Below are positions 43,010-52,615 of a DNA stretch of 64,000 nt, piece by piece. Within the stretch, counting starts at the first letter, position 1, and every line of letters starts with the position of its first letter. Origin of the DNA: Thalassobaculum fulvum (lineage in GTDB: Bacteria; Pseudomonadota; Alphaproteobacteria; Thalassobaculales; Thalassobaculaceae); NCBI RefSeq assembly GCF_014652915.1, contig NZ_BMZS01000006.1, forward strand, positions 62,001-126,000, written 5' to 3'. Made by a program: the position numbers and the translations under genes. Below the pieces are notes generated by a model. That model ran no database searches, had not been told where the DNA came from, and saw only the letters and a list, made by a program, of their open reading frames with translations.

Positions 43010-46000
43010 TCAGGCGAAGACGAACCAGCCGCTCTGCAGGTCGTCGGCGGTCACCCCGGACAGCAGCAGGACGTTGCCGGAGAGGTCGAAGCGGACGCTG
43101 CCGTCGTCGCCGGTCCCGAGGGTGGCGATCAGCTCCGGCAGGTTGCCGACCCCGGAATCCGACGCGATCTCGACCCGGTCGCCCCCCGCTCCGTCGAAGT
43201 CGGCGACCGTGTCGTCGCCGGCCGCGGCGCCGAAGACGAACAGGTCGGCGCCGTCGCCGCCGGACAGGACGTCGTCCCCCTGTCCGCCGACCAGCGTGTC
43301 GTCGCCCAGGTTGCCGTACAGCACGTCGGGCGCCGACGGGTCGAGCGCACTGCCCTGGTTGCTGCCGCCGTACAGGACGTCGTTTCCCTGACCCCCGAAC
43401 AGCGTGTCGCCGCCCCGGTTGCCGTACAGCACGTCGTCGCCGAGATTGCCGTACACGGCGTCCTCGTGCTGGCCGCCATAGGCGATGTCGGAATCCTGGC
43501 CGCCGTACAGGCTGTCGAGGCCGGTGTTGCCGTACAGCACGTCGCCCGACTGGTTGCCGTAGACCGCATCCTGGTCGGCGCCGCCATAGACCGTGTCGGC
43601 GTCGGCCCCGCCGAACACGCTGTCGCTCCCGGCCTCGCCGAACAGCCGGTCGGCGCCGCTTCCCGATCCGACGGTGTCGTCGCCGGCGCCGCCGTAGAGG
43701 GTGTCGTCGCCGTCGCCGAGGGAGATGTACTGGGCGCCGGCGTCGCCGACCGCGTAGTTGTTTCCGGCGCCGCCGCTGACGGTCGCACTGCCGAGGATGG
43801 AGGCGAACTCGATGTTGTCGAGCCGGATCGCCGAGCCGGCCGGGAGCCCGCCGACGTCGATCACGAAGGCCTCGGACTGGGTACTGCCGTCGGCCGGCGT
43901 GGTGCCGGTGATCGCGATCGGCTCGCCCGACGCCGACGGGGCCGTCGGAACGATTGTCCGGATGTCGAGGGTCGTGGTCGACGCCAGATCGCCGAGGTAG
44001 CTCTGCGCATTGGCGATCAGAGCGGACTCGCCGGCGGTGTCGCGGGCGTCGATCGCCGCGATCAGCGTGGCCATCGCCTGGTCGCCGGATTCCGCCACGG
44101 CCGGACCCTCGGATGTGAGCGTCGTGCCGGCCGGCAGGGTAGCGGTGACCACGTTGCCGTTGTTTCCGGTGTTCTCCACCAGCGCGGCGAAGCCCGACAC
44201 CGGCCCGGTGTTGCTGATGGTGCGGGACGCACCCGACGATCCGGCCGCCGCCGGAACGTCGGTGATCACGATGCCGCCGGAACCGGTGGCGGAGGACGAG
44301 CTACCGCCTCCCCCGTCTCCCCCGCCCCCGGCCGAGGAATCGCTGTAGGTGATCCGCGCGACACCGCCGTCGAGGGTCACCGCGAAACTCGCCCAGAAGG
44401 TCAGGCCGGCGGCCTTCACCGTCAGATCGGCGGTGCCGTCGCCGTCGGTGTCGATCGCCAGGTCGTCGCGGGTCCGCACGATGTCGGCGGTCGTCAGCGA
44501 GGTGGAGGCGACCTGCAGAACGTCGCCGGCCGCCCAGTCGGCCAGGGTCACCCCGTCCGAGCCGACGAACAGGTCGGCACCGGCGCCGCCCGACAGCGTG
44601 TCCGCGCCACTGCCGCCAGCCAGCACGTCGTTGCCCATGCCCCCTACCAGGAGGTCGACACCGGCCCCGCCCGACAGGGTGTCGCTGCCGTCGGCCCCGG
44701 AGAGCGTGTCGTTGCCGGCACCGCCGGACAGGGCGTCGGCCCCGGCGGCGCCACACAGGCCGTCGGCGCCGTCGCCACCGCGCAGCACGTCGTCGCCGTT
44801 CTCGCCGCACAGAACGTCGCCGCCTTCGCCGCCGCTGAGGGTGTCCCGGCCGTCGCCGCCGTACAGCCCGTCGCCGTCCCATCCGCCACGCAGCACGTCG
44901 TCGCCGCTGCCGCCGGTCAGGAAGTCGCTGCCGACATTGCCCTCGAGGACGTCGTCGCCGCCGGCGCCACTCAGGTCGTCGTCGCCGTCGCTGCCGCTGA
45001 GCGTGTCGCCGGCCGCCCCGCCGGTGACCGTGTCGTCGCCGCCGCCGGCGCTGACGGTCACCGCCAGAGCGGACGGCCCGACGATGGTCTCGGCATCGTC
45101 GTTGAGCTGGTCGCCGTAGACGGTCACCGAGCCGGTCAGGCCGGATGCCACGACGCCGCTCAGGTCCAGCAAGGTCAGCGAGGAGGCCGCGAAGTAGACT
45201 TGGCCGGCGCCCGTGACGGTGACCGCCGACCCGCTGAACGCGTCGACCAGCACCGCCGTCGCCCCGGAGCCGACGGACACCGCCTCGATGCCGGTGATCG
45301 ACCCGACCGCGCTGAAATCAACGCTGGCGTTGGCCGGCAGGGAGATCGTATCGGTGCCGGCGCCACCGACGATGGTGTCGCCGGACGCGTCGCAGGCGCA
45401 ACCGAACACGAACACGTCGTTGCCGGCGCCGCCGGACAGCAGGTCGCCACCGCCGGCGCCGGTCAGGGTGTCGTCGCCGCCGGCGCCGCTGATGGTGTCG
45501 GCGTTCGCGGTGCCGGAGAGCGTATCGTCGCCGGCGGTCCCGGTCAGGGTCGCGAGCAGGCCCGGCCAGCGCGCGCGGGCGCCCGCCGAGAATGCCGGCT
45601 CGACCAACCGGCCGTCGCGCGCCTGCAGGAACCAGCCACCGCCGCGGGCGGCGGCCCCGACCGGGCCGGACGATGCCGCTACCGGGACCCGCAACCATGT
45701 TTCCAGGTAGTCGATGAACGACCGGCCGTCGGTACCGGCCGCGACCGAGCAGCCATACAGCAGGACCCTCGCCCGGCCGGCGAGGGCGGCGGCGACGTCG
45801 GCCAGCACGCCCGGCCGGACCGCCAGGGCCGGCAAGTCGACCCGCTCGCCCGCGAGATGCAGGACACCCGGTTCGCCATGACAGACGATGTGCAGGCGGA
45901 CGACGCCGGACCGCCCGGCCAGCGCTTCCGCGACCTGCTCGATGCCGCGCCCGCCGGCCACCAGCCGGACCACCTCGGTCCCCGGGCGCAGGCCGTCGAG

Positions 46001-46099
46001 CAGCACCTCGGCATGCTCGACGCCGGGGTCCAGGATCAGGACCTCGTCGCCGCGTTCCGTATTGGCGGCGACCATGCTCTGCCAGTCGATACGCGTCAC
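43010..46099 (-). CDS. Large RTX-type protein with N-terminal DUF4347 (CHAT/caspase-like) domain
   Basis: A 1029-residue protein. Residues about 18-180 form a DUF4347 domain with HIVCHGEPG (H74) and LLYGCSVAAG (C117), a possible clan-CD-like His-Cys dyad. From about 185 to 530 there are many nonapeptide Ca2+-binding RTX repeats (GGxGxDxLx). A non-repetitive region of about 230 residues follows, and a second RTX block from about 770 to 965 uses unusual YGxxxxDxVYGG repeats. The C-terminus ends in an aromatic, hydrophobic tail (SGWFVFA) as in type I secretion substrates. No T1SS genes are in the window. Secretion to the cell surface is expected; activity is unknown. Confidence 0.85.
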   Translation of the reverse strand: MTRIDWQSMVAANTERGDEVLILDPGVEHAEVLLDGLRPGTEVVRLVAGGRGIEQVAEALAGRSGVVRLHIVCHGEPGVLHLAGERVDLPALAVRPGVLADVAAALAGRARVLLYGCSVAAGTDGRSFIDYLETWLRVPVAASSGPVGAAARGGGWFLQARDGRLVEPAFSAGARARWPGLLATLTGTAGDDTLSGTANADTISGAGGDDTLTGAGGGDLLSGGAGNDVFVFGCACDASGDTIVGGAGTDTISLPANASVDFSAVGSITGIEAVSVGSGATAVLVDAFSGSAVTVTGAGQVYFAASSLTLLDLSGVVASGLTGSVTVYGDQLNDDAETIVGPSALAVTVSAGGGDDTVTGGAAGDTLSGSDGDDDLSGAGGDDVLEGNVGSDFLTGGSGDDVLRGGWDGDGLYGGDGRDTLSGGEGGDVLCGENGDDVLRGGDGADGLCGAAGADALSGGAGNDTLSGADGSDTLSGGAGVDLLVGGMGNDVLAGGSGADTLSGGAGADLFVGSDGVTLADWAAGDVLQVASTSLTTADIVRTRDDLAIDTDGDGTADLTVKAAGLTFWASFAVTLDGGVARITYSDSSAGGGGDGGGGSSSSATGSGGIVITDVPAAAGSSGASRTISNTGPVSGFAALVENTGNNGNVVTATLPAGTTLTSEGPAVAESGDQAMATLIAAIDARDTAGESALIANAQSYLGDLASTTTLDIRTIVPTAPSASGEPIAITGTTPADGSTQSEAFVIDVGGLPAGSAIRLDNIEFASILGSATVSGGAGNNYAVGDAGAQYISLGDGDDTLYGGAGDDTVGSGSGADRLFGEAGSDSVFGGADADTVYGGADQDAVYGNQSGDVLYGNTGLDSLYGGQDSDIAYGGQHEDAVYGNLGDDVLYGNRGGDTLFGGQGNDVLYGGSNQGSALDPSAPDVLYGNLGDDTLVGGQGDDVLSGGDGADLFVFGAAAGDDTVADFDGAGGDRVEIASDSGVGNLPELIATLGTGDDGSVRFDLSGNVLLLSGVTADDLQSGWFVFA

Positions 46100-46366
46100 C
46101 GTGTCGGCCTTCCGCCCGGGCCGGCCGGCGGGGAGAGCCGGAGCTCGGACCGGCGGGATCGCGATGGTCGATCCACGGGCCGGCCTTCCCCACGCAGTCG
46201 GCGCTTCGAGATCACCCGTCCCGGATACCGCGACCGGCCGCCACCCACTCTTCCGGACGTCTCAGATTCGCGACGGACTGTCTCAAACGTCAGGCCGCAC
46301 GGCGTTAAGGGCGGCAGGGCGGCGTGCTATCGTGTCTCACACCCTGATACGCAAGAGGGGCAGCCG

Positions 46367-47419
46367 ATGGTGGAGGAGACAGGCCCGGGAACCGTCCCGG
46401 TCCCCCGAGCGGTGTTCACGGTGCGGGACCTGCCGGAGCGGCAGCGCTACGAGGTCTGGAGCGACAGCATTTCGTGCATCTTCGACGTCGATGCCGATCG
46501 GGAGACCCGCAAGGACGGGTTCTTCGCCTCGGTCGACGCCAGCATGTTCGGCTCGGTGATGCTGGCGCGCACTTCGACCCCGAGGCAACGCTGGAGCCGC
46601 GCGGCCTCGACCATCGCCCGCGACGGCATGGACCACTACATGATCCAGCTGTACGAGAGCGGCAGCCAGAAGCTGTCGGACGGCCGGGCCGAGGCCGAGC
46701 AAGTGGCAGGCGATCTGGCGGTCTACGACCTCGCGCGTCCGGTGACCGCCCGGACCGACGTCTTCACGAACCTGTCGCTGATCATCCCGCGCGGCCTGCT
46801 GGCCGAGTCCCTCAAGATGCCCGACGACCAGCACATCCGGACGCTCTCGGCGGCGGACCCGACGGTGGCGCTGCTGCGCGACCACATGATCTCGCTCAAG
46901 AAGCTCGGTCCGCGGATGACCGACGCCCAGGCCAAGGCCGTCGTGCCGGCGACCGTCGCGCTGGCGGCGACCTGCCTGAACGCCTCGGCCCCGGACACCC
47001 CGCGCGGCGACGCCGGAGTCGCGTTCGCGACCCTGACCCTGGCCCGCCGGTTGGTCGAGGCCAATCTCGGCGAGGAGCACCTGACGCCGGCCTGGCTCAC
47101 CCGCCAGCTCGGCATGTCGCGTGCGAAGCTGTACCGGTTGTTCGAGCCGATCGGCGGGATCGCCCACTACATCCGCGAGCGCCGGCTGCGGCGCGCCCTG
47201 CTCGAGCTCGCCGACGACGAGGCCCGAAGCCGCCCGATCTACGACATCGCCCTGGCCGCGGGGTTCTCCAGCGAGACGGCGTTCGGCCGCGCCTTCCGGC
47301 AGCGCTACGGCGTGACCCCGCGCGACGTCCGGGCCCGCAGCGTGACCCCCCGCGTCAGACCGGCCGATCACACGCTCGACCGGCGCTACGAGGACTGGCT
47401 GCAGCATCTGGCAGTCTAG
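46367..47419 (+). CDS. AraC-family transcriptional regulator
   Basis: A 350-residue regulator. The N-terminal about 200 residues form an AraC-binding-like cupin sensor (RQRYEVWSDSISCIFDVD, then HYMIQLYESGSQKL). The C-terminal AraC-type double HTH covers about 240-335, with LTPAWLTRQLGMSRAKLYRLF and YDIALAAGFSSETAFGRAFRQRYGVTP. AGAGGGG precedes the ATG. The open frame reaches far upstream over the RTX gene, but those residues have no meaning. It is divergent from the RTX gene and may control it. The ligand is unknown. Confidence 0.88.
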   Translation: MVEETGPGTVPVPRAVFTVRDLPERQRYEVWSDSISCIFDVDADRETRKDGFFASVDASMFGSVMLARTSTPRQRWSRAASTIARDGMDHYMIQLYESGSQKLSDGRAEAEQVAGDLAVYDLARPVTARTDVFTNLSLIIPRGLLAESLKMPDDQHIRTLSAADPTVALLRDHMISLKKLGPRMTDAQAKAVVPATVALAATCLNASAPDTPRGDAGVAFATLTLARRLVEANLGEEHLTPAWLTRQLGMSRAKLYRLFEPIGGIAHYIRERRLRRALLELADDEARSRPIYDIALAAGFSSETAFGRAFRQRYGVTPRDVRARSVTPRVRPADHTLDRRYEDWLQHLAV

Positions 47420-47543
47420 CGGCCGCCCCGCAGCGCGATCCGCCCACAATCCCGTTCCGCATGGCCGGCCGGCCGGGTACACTCGCGGAGGGCGACAAGC
47501 GGCGGAACAAGCCGCGGCCGGGTACCCGAGGGGGAGGATTGGC

Positions 47544-47912
47544 GTGTCGGCACGAGTCCTGATCGCCGAAGACGAGCCGAATCTCGTGGAGTCGCTGAGT
47601 TTCATTCTCAGCCGGGAAGGGTGCGAGGTGTCGGCGGTGTTCGACGGCGAGTCGGTGCTGGAACGGCTGCGGACCGAGCGGCCGGACGTGCTCGTGCTCG
47701 ACGTCATGCTGCCGCGCCGCACCGGCTTCGAGGTCCTCAAGCTTATCAAGACCGATCCCGGCCTCAGCGCCATCCCGGTGATGGTGCTGACCGCCAAGGG
47801 CCAGGAGCGCGACCGCCGCACCGCCGAGGACCTCGGGGCCGACGCGTTCGTCACCAAGCCGTTCTCGAACCAGGACGTCGTCGATCGTATCAAGCGATTG
47901 GCGGGCGGCTGA
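47544..47912 (+). CDS. Receiver-only response regulator
   Basis: A 122-residue CheY-like domain without an output domain. The acidic pocket is D10/E11, the phosphoacceptor is D53 in VLVLDVMLPR, and the switch residues are T83 and K105 in VLTAKGQ and FVTKPFSN. It starts at GTG. The likely kinase is the SLC5-linked histidine kinase downstream, with a small membrane protein gene between them. With no DNA-binding module it must act through protein contacts or a phosphorelay. Confidence 0.9.
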   Translation: MSARVLIAEDEPNLVESLSFILSREGCEVSAVFDGESVLERLRTERPDVLVLDVMLPRRTGFEVLKLIKTDPGLSAIPVMVLTAKGQERDRRTAEDLGADAFVTKPFSNQDVVDRIKRLAGG

Positions 47913-47930
47913 CCGGAGGTTCCGGCAGCC

Positions 47931-48209
47931 ATGACCTGGAAGAAGGCACGCGACGCCACCCTGGTCCTGACGGTGGTCGGGGCGCTCGGCCTGCTGCCGC
48001 CGGTCCTGCCGTTCTTCGATCGTCCGGTCACCGTCTTCGGCATGCCGCTGATCGTGGTCTACGTGTTCGGGGCATGGCTGGCCCTGATCGTGCTGGCGCG
48101 CTGGCTGTCGAACCGGCTGCCGCGGCACGTCGCCCGCGAGACCACGCTGGGCCCGGCCGACGAGGACGCCGTGTCGGGCGACCGGCCACCGGGCGGGGAG
48201 CCCGGCTGA
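47931..48209 (+). CDS. Small two-helix membrane protein beside an SLC5-histidine kinase
   Basis: A 92-residue protein with two hydrophobic segments (LVLTVVGALGLLPPVLPFF and PLIVVYVFGAWLALIVLARWL) and a charged tail. Its size and topology recall the small accessory subunits (DUF4212/DUF485-like) of solute:sodium symporters, though sequence alone does not place it in either family. It precedes the symporter-kinase gene with a TGATG overlap, so the two are translated together. It may assist the SLC5 module in sensing or transport. Confidence 0.7.
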   Translation: MTWKKARDATLVLTVVGALGLLPPVLPFFDRPVTVFGMPLIVVYVFGAWLALIVLARWLSNRLPRHVARETTLGPADEDAVSGDRPPGGEPG

Positions 48210-50944
48210 TGCTCTCGGCCAACATCGTCCTGTTCACCGCGCTCGCCTATGTCGCGCTGCTGTTCCTGGTGGCGTTCGTCAGCGACGTGCGGTCGCGCAA
48301 GGGCTGGCTCGGCCTGGTCCACTCGCCGCTGGTCTACACCCTGTCGATCTCGGTGTACTGCACGTCCTGGACGTTCTACGGCGCGGTCGGCTCGGCGGCC
48401 CGCAGCGGGCTGGAGTTCGCGACCATCTATCTGGGGCCGACTCTGGTGTTCGTCGGCTGGTGGTTCCTGCTGCGCAAGCTGGTCCGGATCGGCCGTATCC
48501 ACCGCACCTCGTCGATCGGCGACCTGATATCCTCGCGCTACGGCAAGAGCACGTCGCTCGCCGTCCTGGTCACGCTGATCGCGGTCATCGGCACCACCCC
48601 GTACATCGCCCTGCAGCTGAAGGCGGTGACCGCCAGCTTCCAGGTGGTGGCCGAGGCGACCGGCACCTCGCTGCTCGGCATCCCGACCCGCGACATCGAC
48701 ATCCGCACCGGCTTCTGGGTGGCCGCCGGCATGGCGGTGTTCACGATCCTGTTCGGGACCCGCAACATCGACGCGAACGAGCACCATCACGGGGTGGTCG
48801 CGGCGATCGCGCTGGAAGCCCTGGTCAAGCTGGTCGCCCTGCTGGCGGTCGGGCTGTACGTGGTGTTCTGGATCGCCGGCGGCGTGCCCGAGGTGTTCCG
48901 GCTGCCGGCCGCGGCGACCGTGCTCCAGGGCTCGGAGACCTTCGGTGCCCGCTGGGTGGCCCTGACCTTCCTGTCGGCCACGGCGATCGTCTGCCTGCCC
49001 CGGCAGTTCCAGATCACCGTGGTCGAGAACGCCGACGAGAACCACCTGCGCACCGCCGGCTGGCTGTTCCCGCTCTACCTGTTCCTGATCAGCCTGTTCA
49101 CCCTGCCGATCGCGATCGTCGGGCTGGCCACCCTGCCGCCCGGATCGAACCCGGACATGTTCGTCTTGACCCTGCCGATGCTGCACGACCAGAGCGCGCT
49201 GGCCCTGCTGGTGTTCATCGGCGGGTTCTCGTCGGCGACCTCGATGGTCATCGTCGCCAGCATCGCGCTGTCGATCATGGTCTCGAACCACATCGTGATG
49301 CCGATCGCGCTGCGCCTGCCGCGCCGCTCGGCCGGGGTCAGCGGCGACGTCAAGACCCTGCTGCTGGTCAGCCGCCGCATCAGCATCGGCGTCATCCTGC
49401 TGCTGGGCTTCGCGTACTTCGTGGCGAGCGCGCAGTCCGACGCGCTCGCCTCCATGGGGCTGATCGCGTTCGCCGGCGTCGCCCAGTTCCTGCCCAGCCT
49501 GATCGGCGGCCTGTACTGGTACCAGGCGTCGAAGGCCGGTGCCTTCGTCGGCCTGCTCGGCGGCGTGCTGGTGTGGGGCTACACGCTGCTGCTGCCGAGC
49601 TTCGAAGGTGGTTCGGTGATCCCGGCCAGCCTGTTCCAGGAAGGTCCCTGGGGCATCGCCGACCTGCGGCCGCAGGCGCTGTTCGGCACCGAAGGCGTCG
49701 ACCCGCTGGTCCATTCCCTGGTCTGGAGCCTGGGGATCAACGTCGCGCTGTTCGTGCTGGTGTCGCTGGTCCGCGACCAGAAACCGCTGGAGCGCCTGCA
49801 GGCGACGCTGTTCATCGACGTGTTCCGCAACCCGGCCGACAACGAGGCCCGGTTCATCCGGCGCTCGGCGGCGATCGACGACCTGTACATCCTGGCCCAG
49901 CGCATCCTCGGCACCGACCAGGCCTACCGGCTGTTCCGCGACTTCGCCCGCCAACAGGGCAGCCGGGATTCCCTGCCGCAGCCGGACACCGAGTTCATCG
50001 CCCACCTGGAGCGCCAGCTGGCCGGCGGCATCGGCGCCGCCTCGGCCCGGGTCATGGTCAGCCAGGTGATCACCGGCGAGACCATCAGCCTGGACGAGTT
50101 GATGCGGCTGGTCGACGAGACCCAGCAGGTGATCGAGTACAGCCAGCAGCTCGAGCACAAGTCGCAGGAGCTGCAGATCACCGCCCGGCAGCTGCGCGAG
50201 GCCAACGAACGGCTGCGCGCCCTGGACGCCCAGAAGGACGACTTCCTGAGCCAGGTCAGCCACGAGGTGCGCACCCCGATGGCCTCGATCCGCTCGTTCT
50301 CGGAGATCCTGCTGTCGGGCGACGACCTGACCTCCGAACAGTCGAAGCGGTTCCTGGGAATCATCCACAACGAGACCCTGCGCCTGACCCGCCTGCTCGA
50401 CGAGATCCTGGACCTCAGCCATCTGGAGCGCGGCGAACTCAACTGGTCGCTGAGGCCGATCGACGCCTCGGCCGTGCTGGCACGGGCCGTCGAGACCTGC
50501 CAGGGCATGGCCGCGGGCGTGACCGTCGAGGTCCGCAACGATGCCGGGTCGGTGGAGGTGCTCGGCCACAGCGACCGGCTGGCCCAGGTCTTCATCAACC
50601 TGATCTCGAACGCCATCAAGCACAACACCGGCGCCGATCCGCGGCTGAGCATCCACAGCACGATCATCGACGGCCGCTTCGTGGTCGACGTCCAGGACAA
50701 CGGCCCGGGCATCGACCCGGCCGACCGGGAACGGATCTTCAGCAAGTTCTCGCGGGCCTGGAGCACGGACCGCCCGTCGACCACCGGGGCCGGCCTCGGC
50801 CTGGCGATCAGCCGGGCGATCCTGCGACGCATGAACGGCACGCTCGACCTGCTGCCGGCGACCGGCCAGGGCGCCTGCTTCCGGGTGACCCTGCCGCTGC
50901 GCCAGAACGCCGATCAGTCGCCGCGCGCGGCCGCCGAAGGGTGA
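48209..50944 (+). CDS. SLC5-STAC-histidine kinase fusion (CbrA-like sensor)
   Basis: A 911-residue fusion. Residues about 1-520 are a solute:sodium symporter fold with about 13 membrane helices (VYCTSWTFYGAVG, SRYGKSTSLAVLV, LSATAIVCLPRQFQITVVEN). A STAC-like segment lies at about 550-615 (FIRRSAAIDDLYILAQRIL), then a coiled coil, and finally the kinase core with H685 in SQVSHEVRTP and the ATP-binding motifs HNTGADP, DNGPGIDP and TGAGLGLAIS. The input domain may both transport and sense a solute, as in CbrA. No PAS domain is seen. The partner is probably the receiver-only protein upstream. Confidence 0.9.
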   Translation: MLSANIVLFTALAYVALLFLVAFVSDVRSRKGWLGLVHSPLVYTLSISVYCTSWTFYGAVGSAARSGLEFATIYLGPTLVFVGWWFLLRKLVRIGRIHRTSSIGDLISSRYGKSTSLAVLVTLIAVIGTTPYIALQLKAVTASFQVVAEATGTSLLGIPTRDIDIRTGFWVAAGMAVFTILFGTRNIDANEHHHGVVAAIALEALVKLVALLAVGLYVVFWIAGGVPEVFRLPAAATVLQGSETFGARWVALTFLSATAIVCLPRQFQITVVENADENHLRTAGWLFPLYLFLISLFTLPIAIVGLATLPPGSNPDMFVLTLPMLHDQSALALLVFIGGFSSATSMVIVASIALSIMVSNHIVMPIALRLPRRSAGVSGDVKTLLLVSRRISIGVILLLGFAYFVASAQSDALASMGLIAFAGVAQFLPSLIGGLYWYQASKAGAFVGLLGGVLVWGYTLLLPSFEGGSVIPASLFQEGPWGIADLRPQALFGTEGVDPLVHSLVWSLGINVALFVLVSLVRDQKPLERLQATLFIDVFRNPADNEARFIRRSAAIDDLYILAQRILGTDQAYRLFRDFARQQGSRDSLPQPDTEFIAHLERQLAGGIGAASARVMVSQVITGETISLDELMRLVDETQQVIEYSQQLEHKSQELQITARQLREANERLRALDAQKDDFLSQVSHEVRTPMASIRSFSEILLSGDDLTSEQSKRFLGIIHNETLRLTRLLDEILDLSHLERGELNWSLRPIDASAVLARAVETCQGMAAGVTVEVRNDAGSVEVLGHSDRLAQVFINLISNAIKHNTGADPRLSIHSTIIDGRFVVDVQDNGPGIDPADRERIFSKFSRAWSTDRPSTTGAGLGLAISRAILRRMNGTLDLLPATGQGACFRVTLPLRQNADQSPRAAAEG

Positions 50945-51098
50945 CGAACGGCGACGCCCGTCGCAGACCGGATTCCAACGCCTGTTGCGGACCGAGAGGG
51001 AGTTGCCCCCGCCCTTCCCCCTCGTCCCGGACCGGCCCGAGCGAGGGCCGGTGGCGTGATCCTGGCCGCGACGGGCGTACCCCGTGCCGTAGCCCCGC

Positions 51099-51851
51099 TC
51101 AGATCGCCAGGTAGCGATGCCGGAGGTCGGCGTCCTCGAGCACTTCCTTGGCGGTGCCGTCGAACACGATCTCGCCCATGTCGAGGATCAGCGCACGGTC
51201 GGCTAGTTGCAGCGCGGCGATCGCGTTCTGCTCGACGATGATCGTGGTGATCCCGAGTTCCTTCACTTCGACGAGGATCTTCTCGATCTCCCGCACGATG
51301 GTCGGTGCCAGACCCTCGTAAGGTTCGTCCAGCAGCAGCAGCTTGATGTCGCGGGCCAGCGCCCGGGCCACCGCCAGCATCTGCTGCTCGCCGCCGGACA
51401 GCGTCACCGCTTCCTGGGTCCGGCGCTCGGCCAGTCGCGGAAAGTGACCGTAGATCCGCTCCAGCGGCCAGCCGATCGGCTTGGCGACCTGGGACAGGAC
51501 CAGGTTCTCCTCGACGGTCAGGCCGGGGATGATGCGCCGGTCCTCGGGCACCAGTTGGATGCCCTGGCGCGCCGCCTCGAACGCCTTCATCGGGTGGATG
51601 GCGGTGCCGGCCAGCCAGATCTCGCCCTGCATCAGGGCCGGGTCGTCGGTCCGGGCGATGGTCCGCAGCGTCGAGGTCTTGCCGGCGCCGTTGCGGCCCA
51701 GCAGCGCCACGATCTCGTTCTCGGCGACATCGAACGACACGCCCTGGACGATGTAGGATTCGCCGTAATAGGCGTGCACGTTGCGGACGCTGAAGTAGGC
51801 CTCCCGGCCGTGCGCCGGCGCGGCGCGCTCGACGGTGGTCGCCTCGCTCAT
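51099..51851 (-). CDS. livF: LivF-type ABC transporter ATPase
   Basis: A 250-residue ATPase of a branched-chain-amino-acid-type importer. Walker A is GRNGAGKTS near 50, the signature is LSGGEQQMLAVARAL, and Walker B is LLLLDEPYEGLAP. EDRRIIPGLTVEENL is typical of LivF. The ATG overlaps the livG stop. The transporter may carry amino acids or amides; the binding protein decides the substrate. An N-terminal extension of about 18 residues precedes the usual start region. Confidence 0.92.
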   Translation of the reverse strand: MSEATTVERAAPAHGREAYFSVRNVHAYYGESYIVQGVSFDVAENEIVALLGRNGAGKTSTLRTIARTDDPALMQGEIWLAGTAIHPMKAFEAARQGIQLVPEDRRIIPGLTVEENLVLSQVAKPIGWPLERIYGHFPRLAERRTQEAVTLSGGEQQMLAVARALARDIKLLLLDEPYEGLAPTIVREIEKILVEVKELGITTIIVEQNAIAALQLADRALILDMGEIVFDGTAKEVLEDADLRHRYLAI

Positions 51852-52603
51852 AGGTGCGCCCCTCCCAGATAGGCTTCCTGAACCCGCGGATTGCCCTTGA
51901 TCGCCTCCGGCTCGCCCTCGGCGATCACGGCGCCCTGGGCCATGACGGAGATCGTGTGGGCGAGCGTGAACACTACGGTCATGTCGTGCTCGATCACGAT
52001 CTTGGTGATGCCGCGCTCGCCGATGCGCTGCAGCAGGTCGATGGTGGCGTTGGTGTCGGCCCGCGACATGCCCGCCGTCGGCTCGTCGAGCAGCAGCAGC
52101 TTGGGGTCCTGGACCAGGCACATCGCCAGCTCCAGCCGACGCTTGTCGCCGCGCGACAGCGAGCCCGCGTGCATGTGCCGCTTGTCGGCGAGGCCGACGT
52201 CCTCCAGCACCGCCTCGGCGTGGTCCCGGACCTCGGCGTGACTGTCGGTCCGCGACCACAGGTCCAGGCGGAAGGCGCCGTCGCGCTTGGCGAAGGCCGG
52301 GATCTTCACGTTCTCGATCAGCGACAGGTCGGCGAAGATCTCCGGCGTCTGGAACACCCGCGCGACGCCGGCCTGGTTGATCTCGTGCGGATTGATGCCG
52401 AGCAGCGACTTGCCATTGAACGTGACGCTGCCGGTGTCCGGCTTCAGCCGGCCGACGAAGCAGTTGAGCAGGGTCGACTTGCCGGCGCCGTTCGGGCCGA
52501 TGATGGCGTGGACCGAACCTTCGCGGACCTGCAGGTTGACCTGGTTCAGCGCCCGCAGGCCGCCGAAGTCCTTGCACACGCCCTGGACGTCGAGAATGGC
52601 CAT
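51848..52603 (-). CDS. livG: LivG-type ABC transporter ATPase
   Basis: A 251-residue ATPase paired with LivF. Walker A is GPNGAGKST near 37, the signature region is LSRGDKRRLELAMCL, and Walker B is LLLLDEPTAGMS. GVARVFQTPEIFADLSLIEN is the LivG-type Q-loop region. Translational coupling with livF through ATGA. It lies 12 bp after livM. Confidence 0.93.
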   Translation of the reverse strand: MAILDVQGVCKDFGGLRALNQVNLQVREGSVHAIIGPNGAGKSTLLNCFVGRLKPDTGSVTFNGKSLLGINPHEINQAGVARVFQTPEIFADLSLIENVKIPAFAKRDGAFRLDLWSRTDSHAEVRDHAEAVLEDVGLADKRHMHAGSLSRGDKRRLELAMCLVQDPKLLLLDEPTAGMSRADTNATIDLLQRIGERGITKIVIEHDMTVVFTLAHTISVMAQGAVIAEGEPEAIKGNPRVQEAYLGGAHL

Positions 52604-52615
52604 GGTCCGCTCTCC

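Noticed and set aside
43010-45560. Tandem short repeats that could be taken for a CRISPR or minisatellite array
   Set aside because: Units are variable multiples of 27 bases in frame with Ca2+-binding nonapeptides; no constant repeat with unique spacers exists.
42455-46366. Very long open frame on the plus strand opposite the RTX and DUF1445 genes
   Set aside because: It mirrors the repetitive, high-G+C RTX coding sequence and its residues (runs of V, A, D and Q/R) have no family resemblance. Only its last part, from 46367, is real (AraC regulator).
48059-50656. About 865-codon minus-strand frame opposite the SLC5-kinase gene
   Set aside because: Gln/Arg/Asp-rich antisense shadow. The plus strand encodes the full symporter and kinase motifs.
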